Positions 53,101 through 64,000 of a stretch of 64,000 nucleotides of DNA are shown here, in pieces. The position numbers were made by a program, and so were the translations under genes. The notes below the pieces were generated by a model, which was given only the letters and a program-made list of their open reading frames with translations, was not told the DNA's origin and did no database searches. This DNA is from Neoarius graeffei (taxonomy: Eukaryota; Chordata; Actinopteri; Siluriformes; Ariidae). How positions within the stretch are numbered: the stretch's first letter is position 1; every line of letters starts with the position of its first letter. The stretch covers positions 73,163,279 to 73,227,278 of the forward strand of contig NC_083571.1 in assembly GCF_027579695.1 (NCBI RefSeq), given 5' to 3'.

Positions 53101-56100
53101 CTGTGTACCGTGACTCACTCCAGTTGGCCAGGGATACCCTGTGGATCAAGTTTGCCAGCCCTGAAATTCAGCTGCATCTTGAAGGCACAGAGGAGAAATG
53201 TAAGGAGGTGGAAGTCACCGGTGTCGATGACATGCCGGAGCTCGAGTTTGAATCCCATCGTGAAAGCCTCTTAGAAGCTATCCATGAATTCGAGCAGAAG
53301 GTGTTAGCCTGGGAACGGATTGTCTCTGACAAAGTCACCCCCCATAAGCAACTCCTCTACAAATTCAGGAGCAGAGTACGGGACTGGGAGCTGAGCTGGA
53401 AGAAAGCGAGCCGCACACTTAAACCTAAACCAGAGCCCAACTCCAGACCCCAGTCATCTAACATGTCTGCCATCTCAAAGCCACAAATCAGTCTCGAAAG
53501 GACACGGCTGCCCGTATTTTCGGGCAATATGACTGATTACTATCGTTGGAAGGCTGAGTGGACAGAATTAGAGACTCTTGGTAACCCTCTGAGGACTGCC
53601 GGGGTCACTCGTTTTCATCTACTAGCCAGCCTTACTGAAAAGGTGAAGAGAGACCTGGTTCTTTCCAGTTGTGCGACTATGGAGGAAATGTTCAAGCGAC
53701 TGGATAATCGCTTTGGCAATAAAGCTAAGATTGTTTTAAAAATTGCAGAGGAGGTTGAGGACCTACCCGCTGTAAAGGGAAATAACCCCCGGAAGGCGAT
53801 TGAACTCATCCAGGCAGTGGAGCGAGCCCTGAGCAATCTGGCCATCCTGGGAGAAGAGGACATTGTAAAGAACCGCCTCGTTGCCCAAACACTGGAAAGA
53901 AAGTTGCCCAGCTCACTAAAAGAAAAGTGGATTGAGTACAAGGCAGAGCCACTAAATGAATTCAGCCCACAAAACCATTTTGACTGCCTCCTATTGTTCC
54001 TCCAGAAACAAGAGGCAATGTTGGAGGAATTGGATCAGCTGGAGGAAGGTCTTGGTGGAGGGAATCCCTCGGTAAAGACACCGGTGGACAAAGTAGCCAA
54101 AAAGGCATTTTCCAAGGCCACCTCTGGCCAAAGGGGGTCTTCATCAAAGCCACTGGCAGATGCGTGCACGGCCTGCTCTGAGACAAAACACGCTGGTAGG
54201 CTTTTTGCATGCTCCATTTTTAGAGGGATGGATCTCCAGGCAAAGAAGACCCATCTCAACGCATACAGACTATGCTTTCAATGCCTTGGTTCTCATGCGC
54301 AGAGTGCTTGTAGCAACAAGAAGTTTGTTTGCACTAAAGCAGACTGCCGATCTGATGAGCTCCATCATTACTTACTCTGTCCCAAAGCTATGCTGATGGA
54401 AAACACCAAGAAGGGGGCCAATAGTAAAGGTTTAGGTCTCACCAGTCGTCAGGAAGAGCTTCTGGCTAAAGTTGCCCCAGAATTGAGGGAGGAGTTCCGG
54501 AAAGCGTTCTCAAATAAAACCTCTGCCATAACTTGCTCTGCCGGAAAATTGCCACAAGAGTATCCGGTAGTGCTGATGCTCCTCGAAGTTACAACCAACT
54601 CTGGCCAGCTCATTGGCACTCTAATAGACCTCGCCTCTGATACAAACTATATCACTCACTGTGCTGCTCAGCAGCTCGGACTGAATGGTGAGAGCATTCA
54701 GCTAATAGTGCATGGCGTCGGAGGAATGACCAAGACGGTCGGAACCAAGAGGTATAGCCTCCGTTTAAGAGTGAGGACGGCAAAGGGTACAGTGGCAGAG
54801 CATAAGTTGATCTGCTACGGACTGGATAGCATTGCTGAGGTTTGCCACCCAGTTATACCAAAGCAATTGCAGAAGATATTCCCTGATGTTTCTTTAGCAG
54901 AATTGGCCCGTCCTAATACGATTGACCTTCTCATAAGCCACCGAGAAGGTCGCCTGGTGCCCCAACCATCAAGGAGGGAGGGCGATCTCGTCCTCTGGGA
55001 TGGACCACTAGGTAAAACAATTGGTGGTACCCACCCTGACCTCTTTGAGTCAGTCGACTTAACGCTGCACCAGTCTGAAACTCATTTTGCTCGTACCATG
55101 AGAACCTCTACAAAGCTCTACAGAGAGGTCATTGTTAGCACAGAAGGCCTGGATGAAGATGTGGCACAGGCAGTAACACTCAGTAACATCACAGCCACTA
55201 AAGAGGTTCTTGAATGGTTCAAATGGGACAGTATTGGGGCAGCGTGTGAGCCGAAATGCGGGGGCTGCAAGTGCGGCAAGTGTTCCCCGGGTGGCCAGGA
55301 GATGACCCTCGGAGAAGAGAGAGACTTAGAAAAAATAAAAGGCTGTCTCTCATATGTCCTGGCAGACAAGCACAGTGATAGTCCACATTGGGACGCCGCA
55401 TACCCTTGGAAGGCCAACCCAGCAATTTTGCCAAATAATCGCCAAGCAGTGGAAGCAACCTTCCGGAATACGGAAGCGTGACTGGCAAAAGAACCTTTGT
55501 GGAAAGCAGCATACAGAGAGCAGATTCATGACATGGTGTCAAGAGGAGTAGCTGTCAAGTTCATCAGGCAGCAGATAAAAGACTGGAATGGGCCAGTATG
55601 GTATATTAGTCACCTGGTTGCCCCCAATCCTCGCTCCAGCTCCACGCCAGTGAGAATAGTCTGGAATAGTAGCCAGGAATTTAGAGGTATGAGCTTGAAC
55701 AACTTGCTCTACAAAGGCCCCGATGTTCTCAACTCTATCCGGGGGGTCCTCTTGAGATTCAGAAGTGGGTTGTATGCCGCCCTTGGTGATGTAAAGAAAA
55801 TGTACAACTCTGTATGGCTTAAGGATGAGGAAGTTCATCTCCACCGATTCCTCTGGAGGGATGACCCCAAAGAAGAGATTGGCGAGTATGCTGTTGTGAG
55901 GGTTAATATTGGTGACAAGCCTGCTGGTTGCATTGCTCAGGTGGCCATGAGGGAAACTGCTAATCTGCCCCAGTTCGCAGCCATGCTCGCAGAGCGTCGC
56001 ATTTTAACAGAGGACTGCTATGTCGACGACATACTGACGTCCCATGATGACCTCCAAGCTTTGATTAGGACGACTAAAGGAGTCGAAAAAATCTTACAAG

Positions 56101-59100
56101 CAGGAGGTTTCTTACTCAAACCTTGGGTCCTGACTGGTCAAAGTGGGAGGAGTGAGGATCCTAACAGCCCTTGTGATTGCAGGTCAACAGAACCCAAAAC
56201 CCTGGTCCTCCCGAATCAGATGCGGGATGAGGAAAATAAGGCTCTTGGACTAGGGTACGAGCCAGAAACTGACAAACTCCGATTGCTTACATCAGTGAAC
56301 TTCTCAAAACGGCGAGGGAAGATGAGAACTGGGCTGGATCTACAAGAAAAAGAAGTTAGAGCAAGCACCCCAGACCCTCTCGCCCGACGAATGCTGCTGA
56401 GTCAGATCGCAGGATTTTATGATCCCATTGGCCTGGCCTCACCCATTAAGCAAAGAGGAGTGATGTTTGTAAGGGAGTCCTTTCAGGAGGCAGGAAAAGA
56501 TCGTCCAGCTAAAGGTACCTGGGATGAGCCTCTCTCTCAGCATCTCCGGGAAGCTGCAATAACACTATTTGAGCAGTGTGTAAGACTTGGCCAGGTGAGA
56601 TTCGATAGATGTCTTACACCCCATGGAGCCCTGGGCCGGCCTATGGGAATCACATTCTCCGATGGCAGTGAAGCTTCCTATGGAGCTGTTCTCTATCTTC
56701 GCTGGGAGACGGCGCAAGACAAAGTTGTTGTGAAGTTTGTTGAATCAAAAGCTAAACTCGCCCCATTAGACCAAAAAGGTGACGTTATTAAAGCGGAATT
56801 ATGCGGTGCTGTATTTGCAACGCGCTTGAAAATCTATTTTGAAAAGCACTGTCACATCAAGGTCGATAGGTGGATCCATTTTGTCGATAGCCAGACGATT
56901 TTAGGGGCCATCCAGAAGGATAGTTATGGCTATCAGACGTTCTTTGCAAATCGGATAGGAGAAATCCAAAAGGCGGGGCCTGTCGACACCTGGAGATGGA
57001 TCGAAGGAAAAGAAAACATTGCTGACCTTATCACGAGGGGGTCGACCCCCGAGGACCTTGCGGAAGGATCAGTCTGGCAGGAAGGCCCTGGATTCCTCAA
57101 ACTACCTGTTGAAAATTGGCCTGTGAAAACTGCCAGGGAGATCATCTCCTCTGTCTCTGAAGAGATCGGGGGCCTCCAAAGAAAGGCGTTTTCAGCTGCA
57201 GTCACGGCAAGTGGAGCTCTGTTCTGGAAATGTTCAACCATTGTAGCGCTCGTCAAGTTGGTCGAGCCCAAAAGACTCAGCTCCCTGACTCGTTTGTGTG
57301 GTGCTGTTGGCTGGCTGAAGAGGGCAGTGGACACCTGGCTGGGCAGATACACCCAAACCCCTGACTGCTCAAAGTGGGAGGAAAGAGCTTACCTGTCAGT
57401 AGGAGAAAGGGTAACAGCATTTAAATTCTTGGCTCTGGAGGCTCAAGATGGCATCAAGTTTCGTGATACGACTCTTGATCGCCTGGTCGTTCAGAGAGAT
57501 GACTTGACTAGTCTTTTTGTTTGTGGAGGGAGGGTTCAATGCTGGGATGAGGACAAAGCTGTTGTGCCATTAATCCCGTGTCAATCGTGGCTTGCAACCC
57601 TGTTAGTTAAAGAGGCCCATGAAGAAAATCATGAAGGCGTCGCTGCCACCCTCCTACGAACACGAAAGAAAGCTTGGATTACGCAAGGACGAAAGTTAGT
57701 AAAGAAAATACTTAACAATTGCGTCACCTGTACCAAGCGAAGGGCTCAACTCTGCCAACAAGTAATGAGCGATCTGCCTCCAGAACGCACCCAAAGAGCC
57801 AGCCCCTTCGAGTTCACAACCCTTGACCTCTTTGGCCCCTTTGAAGTGAAGGACACTGTGAAGCGAAGGATAACAAAGAAAGTATGGGGTATCGTCTATT
57901 GTTGTATGGCCTCTAGAGCAGTCCATGCGGACCTCACGGATGACCAGTCCACAGAAAGCTTCCTTCAGGCATACACTCGCTTTGTTGCCCTTAGGGGGCA
58001 TCCAAGAAAGCTTTGGTCTGATCGAGGGACCAACTTCATTGGCGCTAAATCAGCCCTTCAACAACTTTACAAGCATCTTGATTGTCTTCAAACTTTGTCC
58101 ATTGAAACTGTGACTGCCAAAAATGGTACTGAGTGGAAGTGGGAGTTTCACCCTGCAGATGCACCTCATAGAAATGGAGCTGCAGAGGCCGCTGTTAAGC
58201 TCCTGAAGAGGGCGCTCATGAGCCTTGGTGGAACCACAAGATCTCTCACATGGGGAGAATTCCAAACCCTTTTGTATCAGGCAGCCAACTTGACGAACGA
58301 ACGTCCGATAGATGCGAGGGCTCAAGAGCAAGAGAATTCCATTGAGTATTTAACTCCGAATTCTCTCATCCTGGGTCGAGCGTCTCCTGGAGGTGACACC
58401 TCTGGTCTCGATCTTGAGGCTCATTCCTGGCGCCGGTTGCGAGCTATCCAAATTGGGGTGGATCGCTTCTGGGCTAAGTGGAGAGAACTTGCCGGCCCAA
58501 ACCTCTTCATTCAACAGAAGTGGCACAGGTCGGAGAGAAACGTGCAAGTTGGCGACCTGGTCTGGGTTGCTGATCCCAATGCCTTGAGGAGCCAGTTTCG
58601 CCTAGGCCGAATCTTGACGGTCTACCCTGACAATAAAGGGATTGTCCGGGATGTAGACATTGCCACTTGTGCTGGTACTCCAGCTTCCCAGGCGGATGGC
58701 CACAAGAAAAGCGGCTCTCCGTTGCCCACGGTGGTCATCAGGAGAGATGTAAGAAGGCTGGTGGTCCTTCTTCCTGTGGAAGACCAAAATCCCCCCCCTG
58801 TTAACTTGACCCATTTTGGGTCAAGCCGTTGTCCATGGCAACATGCGGTGTAGGCCAAACGCTGCCGCTGTTCGCACAGTGCGCGTACACACACTCACAC
58901 ACATACATCATGATATTTGCATCACATGAAGAGCTTATTTAACCATGTACCCAAACAGGACATTACATACTTGCTATGAAATGTACTTTTAAGTCACTTT
59001 GGACATTGAACTCTTCGTGGACATTTGCTGGAAAAAACAAAACAAAACTTTTGTATGTATTGTGGTGCAGAGATATTTCTTGCAGTAAGATGTGATTGTG

Positions 59101-62100
59101 ACCTCCTTAAATTTAGGGTTAGTTCGGTCAAGTGGGAGGTGTTTTGCTCACTGTGTGGTTGTAAGTGGGAGGGTCTACTAGGTCATGTTTGTCAAAGATG
59201 GTAAGCGCAAGTGAATGAGAGGGTGGTTCACTTACCTGGTTGATTCATGGTGTAGCCAGTAAGATCTTCCATGCAAAACCGAAACGGGTAGTTGTTATCC
59301 AATGAGGTGCGCTTAGAGATTTTAAATGGGAACGCGCTTAGCTGTCCAACATGGCGTCTCGTTGAGAGAGCAAAGCACCACCAGTGAGTAACTCCTCTCC
59401 TTCACTCTGCTGCGGTTTTTACTGTGTTTTGAATTGTCACTATTTTGTGAATGGCTGATAAACTGTTTCTTGGTTGCGCTGTAGATATTGCTGTGTTTAA
59501 ATGATCGGTGTTGTCGGCGTTGTAATGTTTATGGTTAACTTCGCAAATGTTCTGAATTGTAGTGATTAGACCTTCGGGTTGCGGTGGCTGTTGGGTAATG
59601 TAGTTGGTTTCTGGTTTTGCGTCTTGTCTGTGAAGCGGATGAGAAATGTAGATGGTTAATTAAATTGATTTATGGGTTGTTGCAGTTGCTACTTATACTT
59701 CAGGTAATGTTGTTCCCCTGGAATGATAAAAAACTGCTCTGTTGATATGGGTAACTATTTATTGTGACATTTCATGAGAAGTAATGCTATTGCTAATATA
59801 TTGGTTTATTTTAAATAACTGATTTTTTGCTGTGAAGTATTTGTTGTGGATACCAAACAATGAGGTGGCTATTATGCAATAATATTTGTATGTGCATTGA
59901 TGCCAGCTTTGCTTTCTGTCCTGTAGTTACAGTGTTTTTTGCTCAATGCTTTTGAAGTCACTGTGCTATGTGGTGATGCAATGCAATGTTTGATTTTCTA
60001 TTGATGTGAAATACACATGAATATTTATATTCGTATTTGTAAATGAATTTTAACAATTTTTTCTCTGGATTTATCTATCAAAATGGCAGTTTATATTGCG
60101 ATCTTTTATGTGTTTTATAGGTTTATAACCTATATGTGGATACCTGTTGTGGAAACAAATAAATCAAAGGAAATAAAACCCACATGAGTTGTAACTTAAG
60201 CTCTTTGCTCTCTTGACGCCCCTTTCGGTGGGGAGAAAAGCAAACGTAACCGAACAATCATTGTTTACTTCCAGCATTTGTAGGGGTGGGGGCAGTGAAT
60301 AACATCTATAATTAATATATAATTTAAAAGTTTATATATAACTTTTGGCATTTGAATCTGAACTGTGTTTCATTTGAATAACAAAAAGAGTACACAGAAA
60401 AGTTCTAAGCCTTTTATTCAAGCAAAAAACACTGAACTTAGTTTTTTCATTTGTCCTTTTGTGTAATTTGTACTTTGATATACATGTGTTCAGTCTATCA
60501 ACTTTCCGTTTCTCCTCCAAAATAATTTTCCTGGAAGAATGATGATAGAGTAAATAATCCACTTCATTCACATTCATTCCACCTGTGAGTGAATCTGTAC
60601 TGCGCCTCCTGGCGACGTGTTACGGAAACGTCACCAACATGGACTAGAATATATTAACCCAATGGGGCTCAAAACTCAGTGGGTGTGTCACACTGTGTAG
60701 TCATGTTATACACTGGCACTGATTGGCTGTATGCACCTCCAGCACTGGGCAAGTTCCAGTTCACCCACAGCCTCGCTTCACATCATTCTGCCAGTGGTGC
60801 TGTTACACTCGGTCTAAAAAAAATCACAAAGAATCCTCTTTAAAATGTTTGTTAATCACAGATAAGGTGATGTGAATGCTTAAAATATGGAACCTCATTT
60901 ATTTTACTTTTGGAGTGTGTGTTTTTAATCCTGCTAGTCCATTGATATGAGCTGCCCCTGACTCTGCAGTTTACCTCAGAGATGATAGTCATAGATTAAA
61001 CAGATCTGTGATTCGGCTGAGCTTTATGAAGCACATTGCCTTGTTTCTGTTTTATCAGCATCAGTTTCTAATTTTGATTTCAACTTTATGGTCCACTATT
61101 CTATTCTAATCATCTTCAATGGTCATGACTTCAGCCCTAAGTGCAGCTCAGGTGGGCTCTGCAGCGGACCCGACTTTACCCGCAAGCACAGCTGACCCCA
61201 CAATGGATGTGACTTCACCCGCAATCACAGATGATACAACTGCAACAAATGCACCAGTAACTGAAGTTTTCACGTTGATCTTCAGCATCAAGGAAACCTT
61301 TGTTCCAGCACTGGCTAACCCAAATTCTCAACAATTTAAAGACAAAGCTAAAAAAGTCACTAGTGAGGTATGTTTTCCAGATAATGCCACCATTTACAAT
61401 TTAATTCTTCTAAACATGAGAGATTTTACCACGTGAAAACTCCTATTGCCATATAAGACAACCTGAAGAACGCATCTGGTTCTAATCATGCATTTCTGTT
61501 CAGTGTGTGTAGGACATGTGTGACTTTTGCGCTTTTGTTCAAATTTTCATGTTCAATTTAAGTGAAATCCAATTCAATTGACATGAGGCACCATTTGAAT
61601 ATGATTTAGAGCATTTGTAAGTCTCATCGCATATTAGTTGTTATTGCTAACTTTATCTATGGCTAAATAACAAACCATTTTATCTGTTTTTGATCACCGA
61701 ATTCTTCATCTTCTTAGATTGAACCATTGTACAAGAAAGCCTTTAAAAACTTCCATCTCATGCAAATCTTTCAGTTCAGGTAAGAAGGCGGATATGGCTC
61801 TGAATGTTTATTTCTTTGTTGATTAATGGTTAAATTTTAACCTGCATCTGTTTGTGTAATTTCAGGAATGGTTCTATTGTGACACACAGCCTCATGTCTT
61901 TCCTTCCTGGCGCTGACGTGACTGACACCAACGTGAAAGACGTCCTTGTCCAAGGAGTTAACAGCTTGACCTTTCCTGTTGAGCCAAACTCCATCAATGT
62001 CACCCTTGTTATTAGTCAGTATCAACATGCGAAGAAATTACTCTTATTTATTAGTGCTTAATTGTAAATAATCCAAATTTCTTGTATATTTTTAGGTTTA

Positions 62101-62232
62101 AATATATTTGTGTACATTTAATTTCATGTATATTTTGCAGGTAATTCCATGCCACCAGTGATTGCCAGCTCACTTTCCATGATATGGATGTCTCTTCTAC
62201 CACTTCTACTTTCAGCGGCATTGCACTGTTAG
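50198..62232 (+). CDS. Small secreted/GPI-anchored SEA-domain protein (five coding exons)
   Basis: Coding exons 50198-50249, 61135-61367, 61718-61779, 61866-62014, 62141-62232. Donors GTAAGT, GTATGT, GTAAGA, GTCAGT; acceptors all AG; phases 1,0,2,1 agree. About 195 residues. The signal peptide (MDRMIILAILCLI-ALSAA) is formed across intron 1. A stalk rich in Thr/Ser/Pro/Asp (about 25-58) follows. The SEA domain runs from VFTLIFSIKETFVP to SINVTLVIS, with FRNGSIVTH matching the G-S-x-V autocleavage site, and NGS/NVT sequons. The tail SLSMIWMSLLPLLLSAALHC ends at the stop and suggests a GPI signal or a tail-less membrane segment. Mucin-like cell-surface role inferred; orthologue unknown. I see no canonical AATAAA close after the stop. 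Confidence 0.82.
50632..51321. mobile_element. Foldback element with 6-bp duplication and CTCGAG arrays (IS3EU-like)
   Basis: Perfect AGAAAC duplications at 50626-50631 and 51322-51327. Termini TACGGAAGCC...GGCTTCCGTA, with arms of about 220 bp. Each arm holds five or six copies of a roughly 30-bp unit built on (T)CTCGAGA(AAACA). The centre has a short ORF from 50949 (MSGIIDHLIRQYFDQGLTQGEIALSLL) resembling the HTH N-terminus of integrase-type transposases. TAC/GTA ends with a 6-bp duplication fit what I recall of the IS3EU superfamily. It lies in intron 1 of the SEA gene. Confidence 0.7.
51632..52748 (+). repeat. 5' LTR of BEL-1
   Basis: 1117 bp. Near its 3' end GAAATAAAACCCACATGAG supplies an AATAAA. 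It also contains AACATGGCGTCTCG (51841), a YY1-like ATGGCG near the start of the transcribed part. Confidence 0.9.
52845..58853 (+). pseudogene. BEL-1 Gag-Pol polyprotein with one in-frame TGA
   Basis: 2003 codons in one frame from ATG 52845, interrupted only by TGA at 55479-55481. Gag: LPVFSGNMTDYYRWKAEW (DUF1759-like), then Cys/His clusters (CTACSETKHAGRLFAC, CFQCLGSHAQSAC). Protease-like region LIDLASDTNYITH (DUF1758-like). After the TGA: RT with LGDVKKMYNSV and YVDDILTS; RNase H with FSDGSEASYGAVLY; integrase HEENHEGVAAT...CVTC finger; integrase core with Asp in LDLFGPF, Asp in SDRGTNF and Glu in NGAAEAAVK; and a DUF5641-like C-terminus. The TGA lies between protease and RT, and probably arose from CGA. 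Confidence 0.92.
59140..60256 (+). repeat. 3' LTR of BEL-1
   Basis: 1117 bp. Same length as the 5' LTR, differing at sites such as TTGTTCCCC for TTGCTCCCC and TATTCGTA for TATTGGTA. Confidence 0.95.
60257..61134 (+). other. 3' part of intron 1 of the SEA gene
   Basis: Unique-looking sequence after BEL-1, up to the acceptor TTCTAATCATCTTCAATGG...CTTCAG at 61134. No further element ends recognised. Confidence 0.5.
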
Positions 62233-62479
62233 CTCTAAGCCTGATCAGAAAACGCACCCAGTAACTTAACACTATTTAACATTTCAACCTATTCTACTGT
62301 TGTAAATGCACACAGACAGTTCCTTTTGTCACCACAAACAGTAACGTTTGCTTTTTACTGATTATTTAATTCATAAGCTAAATGGAATCGGGTGTTTTTA
62401 TAAACAATATCTGCTTTCATAAGAAAAACAAATATTTTAAATGATGAAACTGAGGATTTAATGATTGTGATGACATACC
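62233..62479 (+). other. Probable 3' UTR region of the SEA gene
   Basis: Directly follows the stop codon. No AATAAA seen in this stretch; AT-rich. The true transcript end is not visible. Confidence 0.35.
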
Positions 62480-64000
62480 TGAATGTGGCCTTGGGCAGAA
62501 AAACAAGTGTTGACTAAATTTGACCTTAAACAGAAGAGCAATTACTGACTACGCCACCAGGGGACTTTCACCCCAGGAATATTAACCAGAAAACACTTCA
62601 ATGTTGACACGCAAGGTTCGTTTGACTAAAGACACCAGAGACCAAAGTTATGAAAATACAAAAAGGCCATTTTATTTTATTACAATGTTTACAAAAATAA
62701 AAATTCCTTTACTTCACAAAATCACTTTCATTCACACTCACAATCCAAAGATTTAACTGACATGTGTGTGGGGCAGGGATAAGGGAGAAATCAATATTAA
62801 CGGGGCTGAAGCCTACCAGCAGGGGGCAAGATACCAAGAGACGAAGGAGAAATCCAAGGAGGCACACCTTACAAGCATACGTGTCACACTCACTGCAAAC
62901 AGATTTAAATATATCAAATCAATCAAAAGCACAACAAAAGAATTCCACACAGGCACACGTGAACACACACGAAAAATAGGGAAACACCACCACCTAAGGG
63001 ATCAGCTGCCACCCCGCCTTGGGCACTCAGCACCTGAAAAGTAAATAAACAGAAAAGAAAATCAAACAAAGAAATAACATACAGCTTAATCACAACAAAC
63101 TAACCAATTAAAACACACAACCACACACGATATAAACTAAGGGAGGGAAACTACGTGGACCACTGATGATCCACAGCTTGCAATAGCCTCCCACCAGTAC
63201 TGGCATACAGCTGACAACAAAAGGCTGCTTGCCACAACAGAAAAATTGGGCAGACGTGGTTGCTAGCTGCACACAAGTTCACATAAAATAAGCTCTTGTG
63301 AGCATTAAACCAAATAAACAGATAAGAAAAAGAAAAAAGCATTAACATAAATCAGGCCCAATAAGATAGCCCACTGGCTATCCACAGCTATAGAAAAAGA
63401 GCCTCCTTCCAGTAGGTTAAAACCTGAGCAGGACTAAAACAAAAATACCCAATTTAACAGAAAAGAAAATATCCCTCATACCACACTCCAAACACACTAA
63501 TTATAGGCGAATAATGATCAAGCACACAAACAGTCTCACACAAACACACCCTACAAAAGTTAAAACTAGTGTTAAAGTACTATGGTGGTTTGTGGTTGTG
63601 GTACAGGCAGCTGCACCAATCAAAGAAAGCAGCACTTGGTAGAAACGCGCTGGCAAGAACAGCAGCAAACCCACGAAGCAGCATTCGCGGCCCAACAGAA
63701 CAGCAGCCTAGGGTGGCGTGGAGTTACGCCAACACCGGCCGCTGCCCTATAACACAAATGAGTGGATACCGCATACGTAGATCTCTCAAACCCGTGATGG
63801 CACAAGGAAAACTCCGTAGCAGTTTAGTTAGAAGGAACTCATCAGAACGCACTTGAAGATTGAATGCTTTAGGCAACAGCCATACGCTGAACCATAAGCA
63901 ATCACGGCAGGAAAACTGCACAACAAGGAAATGAATGTTACAGCCTACCCAAATAAACGTCCCCAAATGTTGAGCAGTACTGTAAAAAGACTCGCTTACC
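62480..64000 (-). other. Unassigned minus-strand transcript-like or LTR-like region
   Basis: On the minus strand the sequence is T/G-rich with few stops-free frames. It carries overlapping AATAAAATAAA signals near 62675-62690, and then TCCTGGGGTGAAAGTCCCCTGG and TGGCGTAGTCAG near 62550-62580, which could be an LTR end followed by a primer site. Two diverged copies of a CCACAGCT...CCAGTA motif occur at about 63171 and 63382. No coding domain recognised. It may be the 5' LTR and leader of an element running to lower coordinates, truncated. Confidence 0.3.

Larger units (their letters stand above)
51632..60256 (+). mobile_element. BEL-1, young full-length BEL/Pao retrotransposon
   Basis: Two 1117-bp LTRs (51632-52748 and 59140-60256) start TGTTTTGCTCAC and end CCGAACA. 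I noticed only about three differences. Perfect 5-bp duplication ATCAT (51627-51631, 60257-60261). A purine tract AGTGGGAGG precedes the 3' LTR. One long coding frame in the sense direction of the host gene, inside its first intron. Confidence 0.95.

Noticed and set aside
60332..60577. 81-codon minus-strand open frame in intron 1
   Set aside because: No recognisable motif, AT-rich codons, no splice context; likely chance.

Overview
This window is a piece of a vertebrate nuclear genome, almost certainly a teleost fish. The evidence is the TE mix: tRNA-derived fish SINEs, L2/CR1-like and RTE LINEs, Tc1 families, Harbinger and hAT elements, a sushi-type Ty3 retrotransposon and two BEL/Pao retrotransposons. 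It also has CA microsatellites, GT-AG introns and no operon structure. The species cannot be fixed from sequence alone; the SINE and Tc1 families look catfish-like to me, but that is only an impression.

Layout. 1-1664: minus-strand remnants of a SWIM/YqaJ-type gene start and a RecQ-like helicase start, the latter ending in a transposon-like terminus. 1665-16800: a nested stack. A minus-strand LINE (LINE-A) carries a 13.8 kb inverted-repeat DNA element (2252-16064). That element holds a Harbinger MITE and a full-length plus-strand LINE (LINE-B, 5527-15705), which in turn holds a young, apparently intact minus-strand sushi-type LTR retrotransposon (8453-13784). 16800-23350: RTE LINE fragments split by a hAT element that contains a MITE and a SINE. 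24120-26690: Tc1 inside Tc1. 26860-32400: a nearly intact L2/CR1-like LINE (LINE-C) with a SINE in its 3' UTR. 32432-41675: a TTAA-flanked MITE carrying a decayed BEL element (BEL-2), whose gag is split by another TIR element. 42342-48830: Harbinger MITE, Tc1 relics, a Tc1 nested in a Tc1, a LINE tail and a SINE. 49595-62232: the only host gene I can support. 62480-64000: an unexplained, AT-rich, transcript-like or LTR-like minus-strand region.

The host gene is split into five coding exons (50198-50249, 61135-61367, 61718-61779, 61866-62014, 62141-62232). All splice junctions are GT-AG and all phases agree. It encodes about 195 residues: signal peptide, Ser/Thr/Pro-rich stalk, one SEA domain with a GSIV autoproteolysis motif, and a C-terminal hydrophobic tail typical of GPI anchoring. 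Its first intron (10.9 kb) holds a 6-bp-TSD foldback element and an 8.6 kb BEL retrotransposon (BEL-1) whose only visible lesion is one in-frame TGA.

The most informative biology is in the sushi-type element. It has an 11-nt primer-binding site complementary to its own predicted RNA 5' end (Tf1/sushi self-priming), a gag-pol -1 frameshift signal (G GGA AAA plus an 8-bp stem), and a tRNA-like A-box/B-box module in U5.
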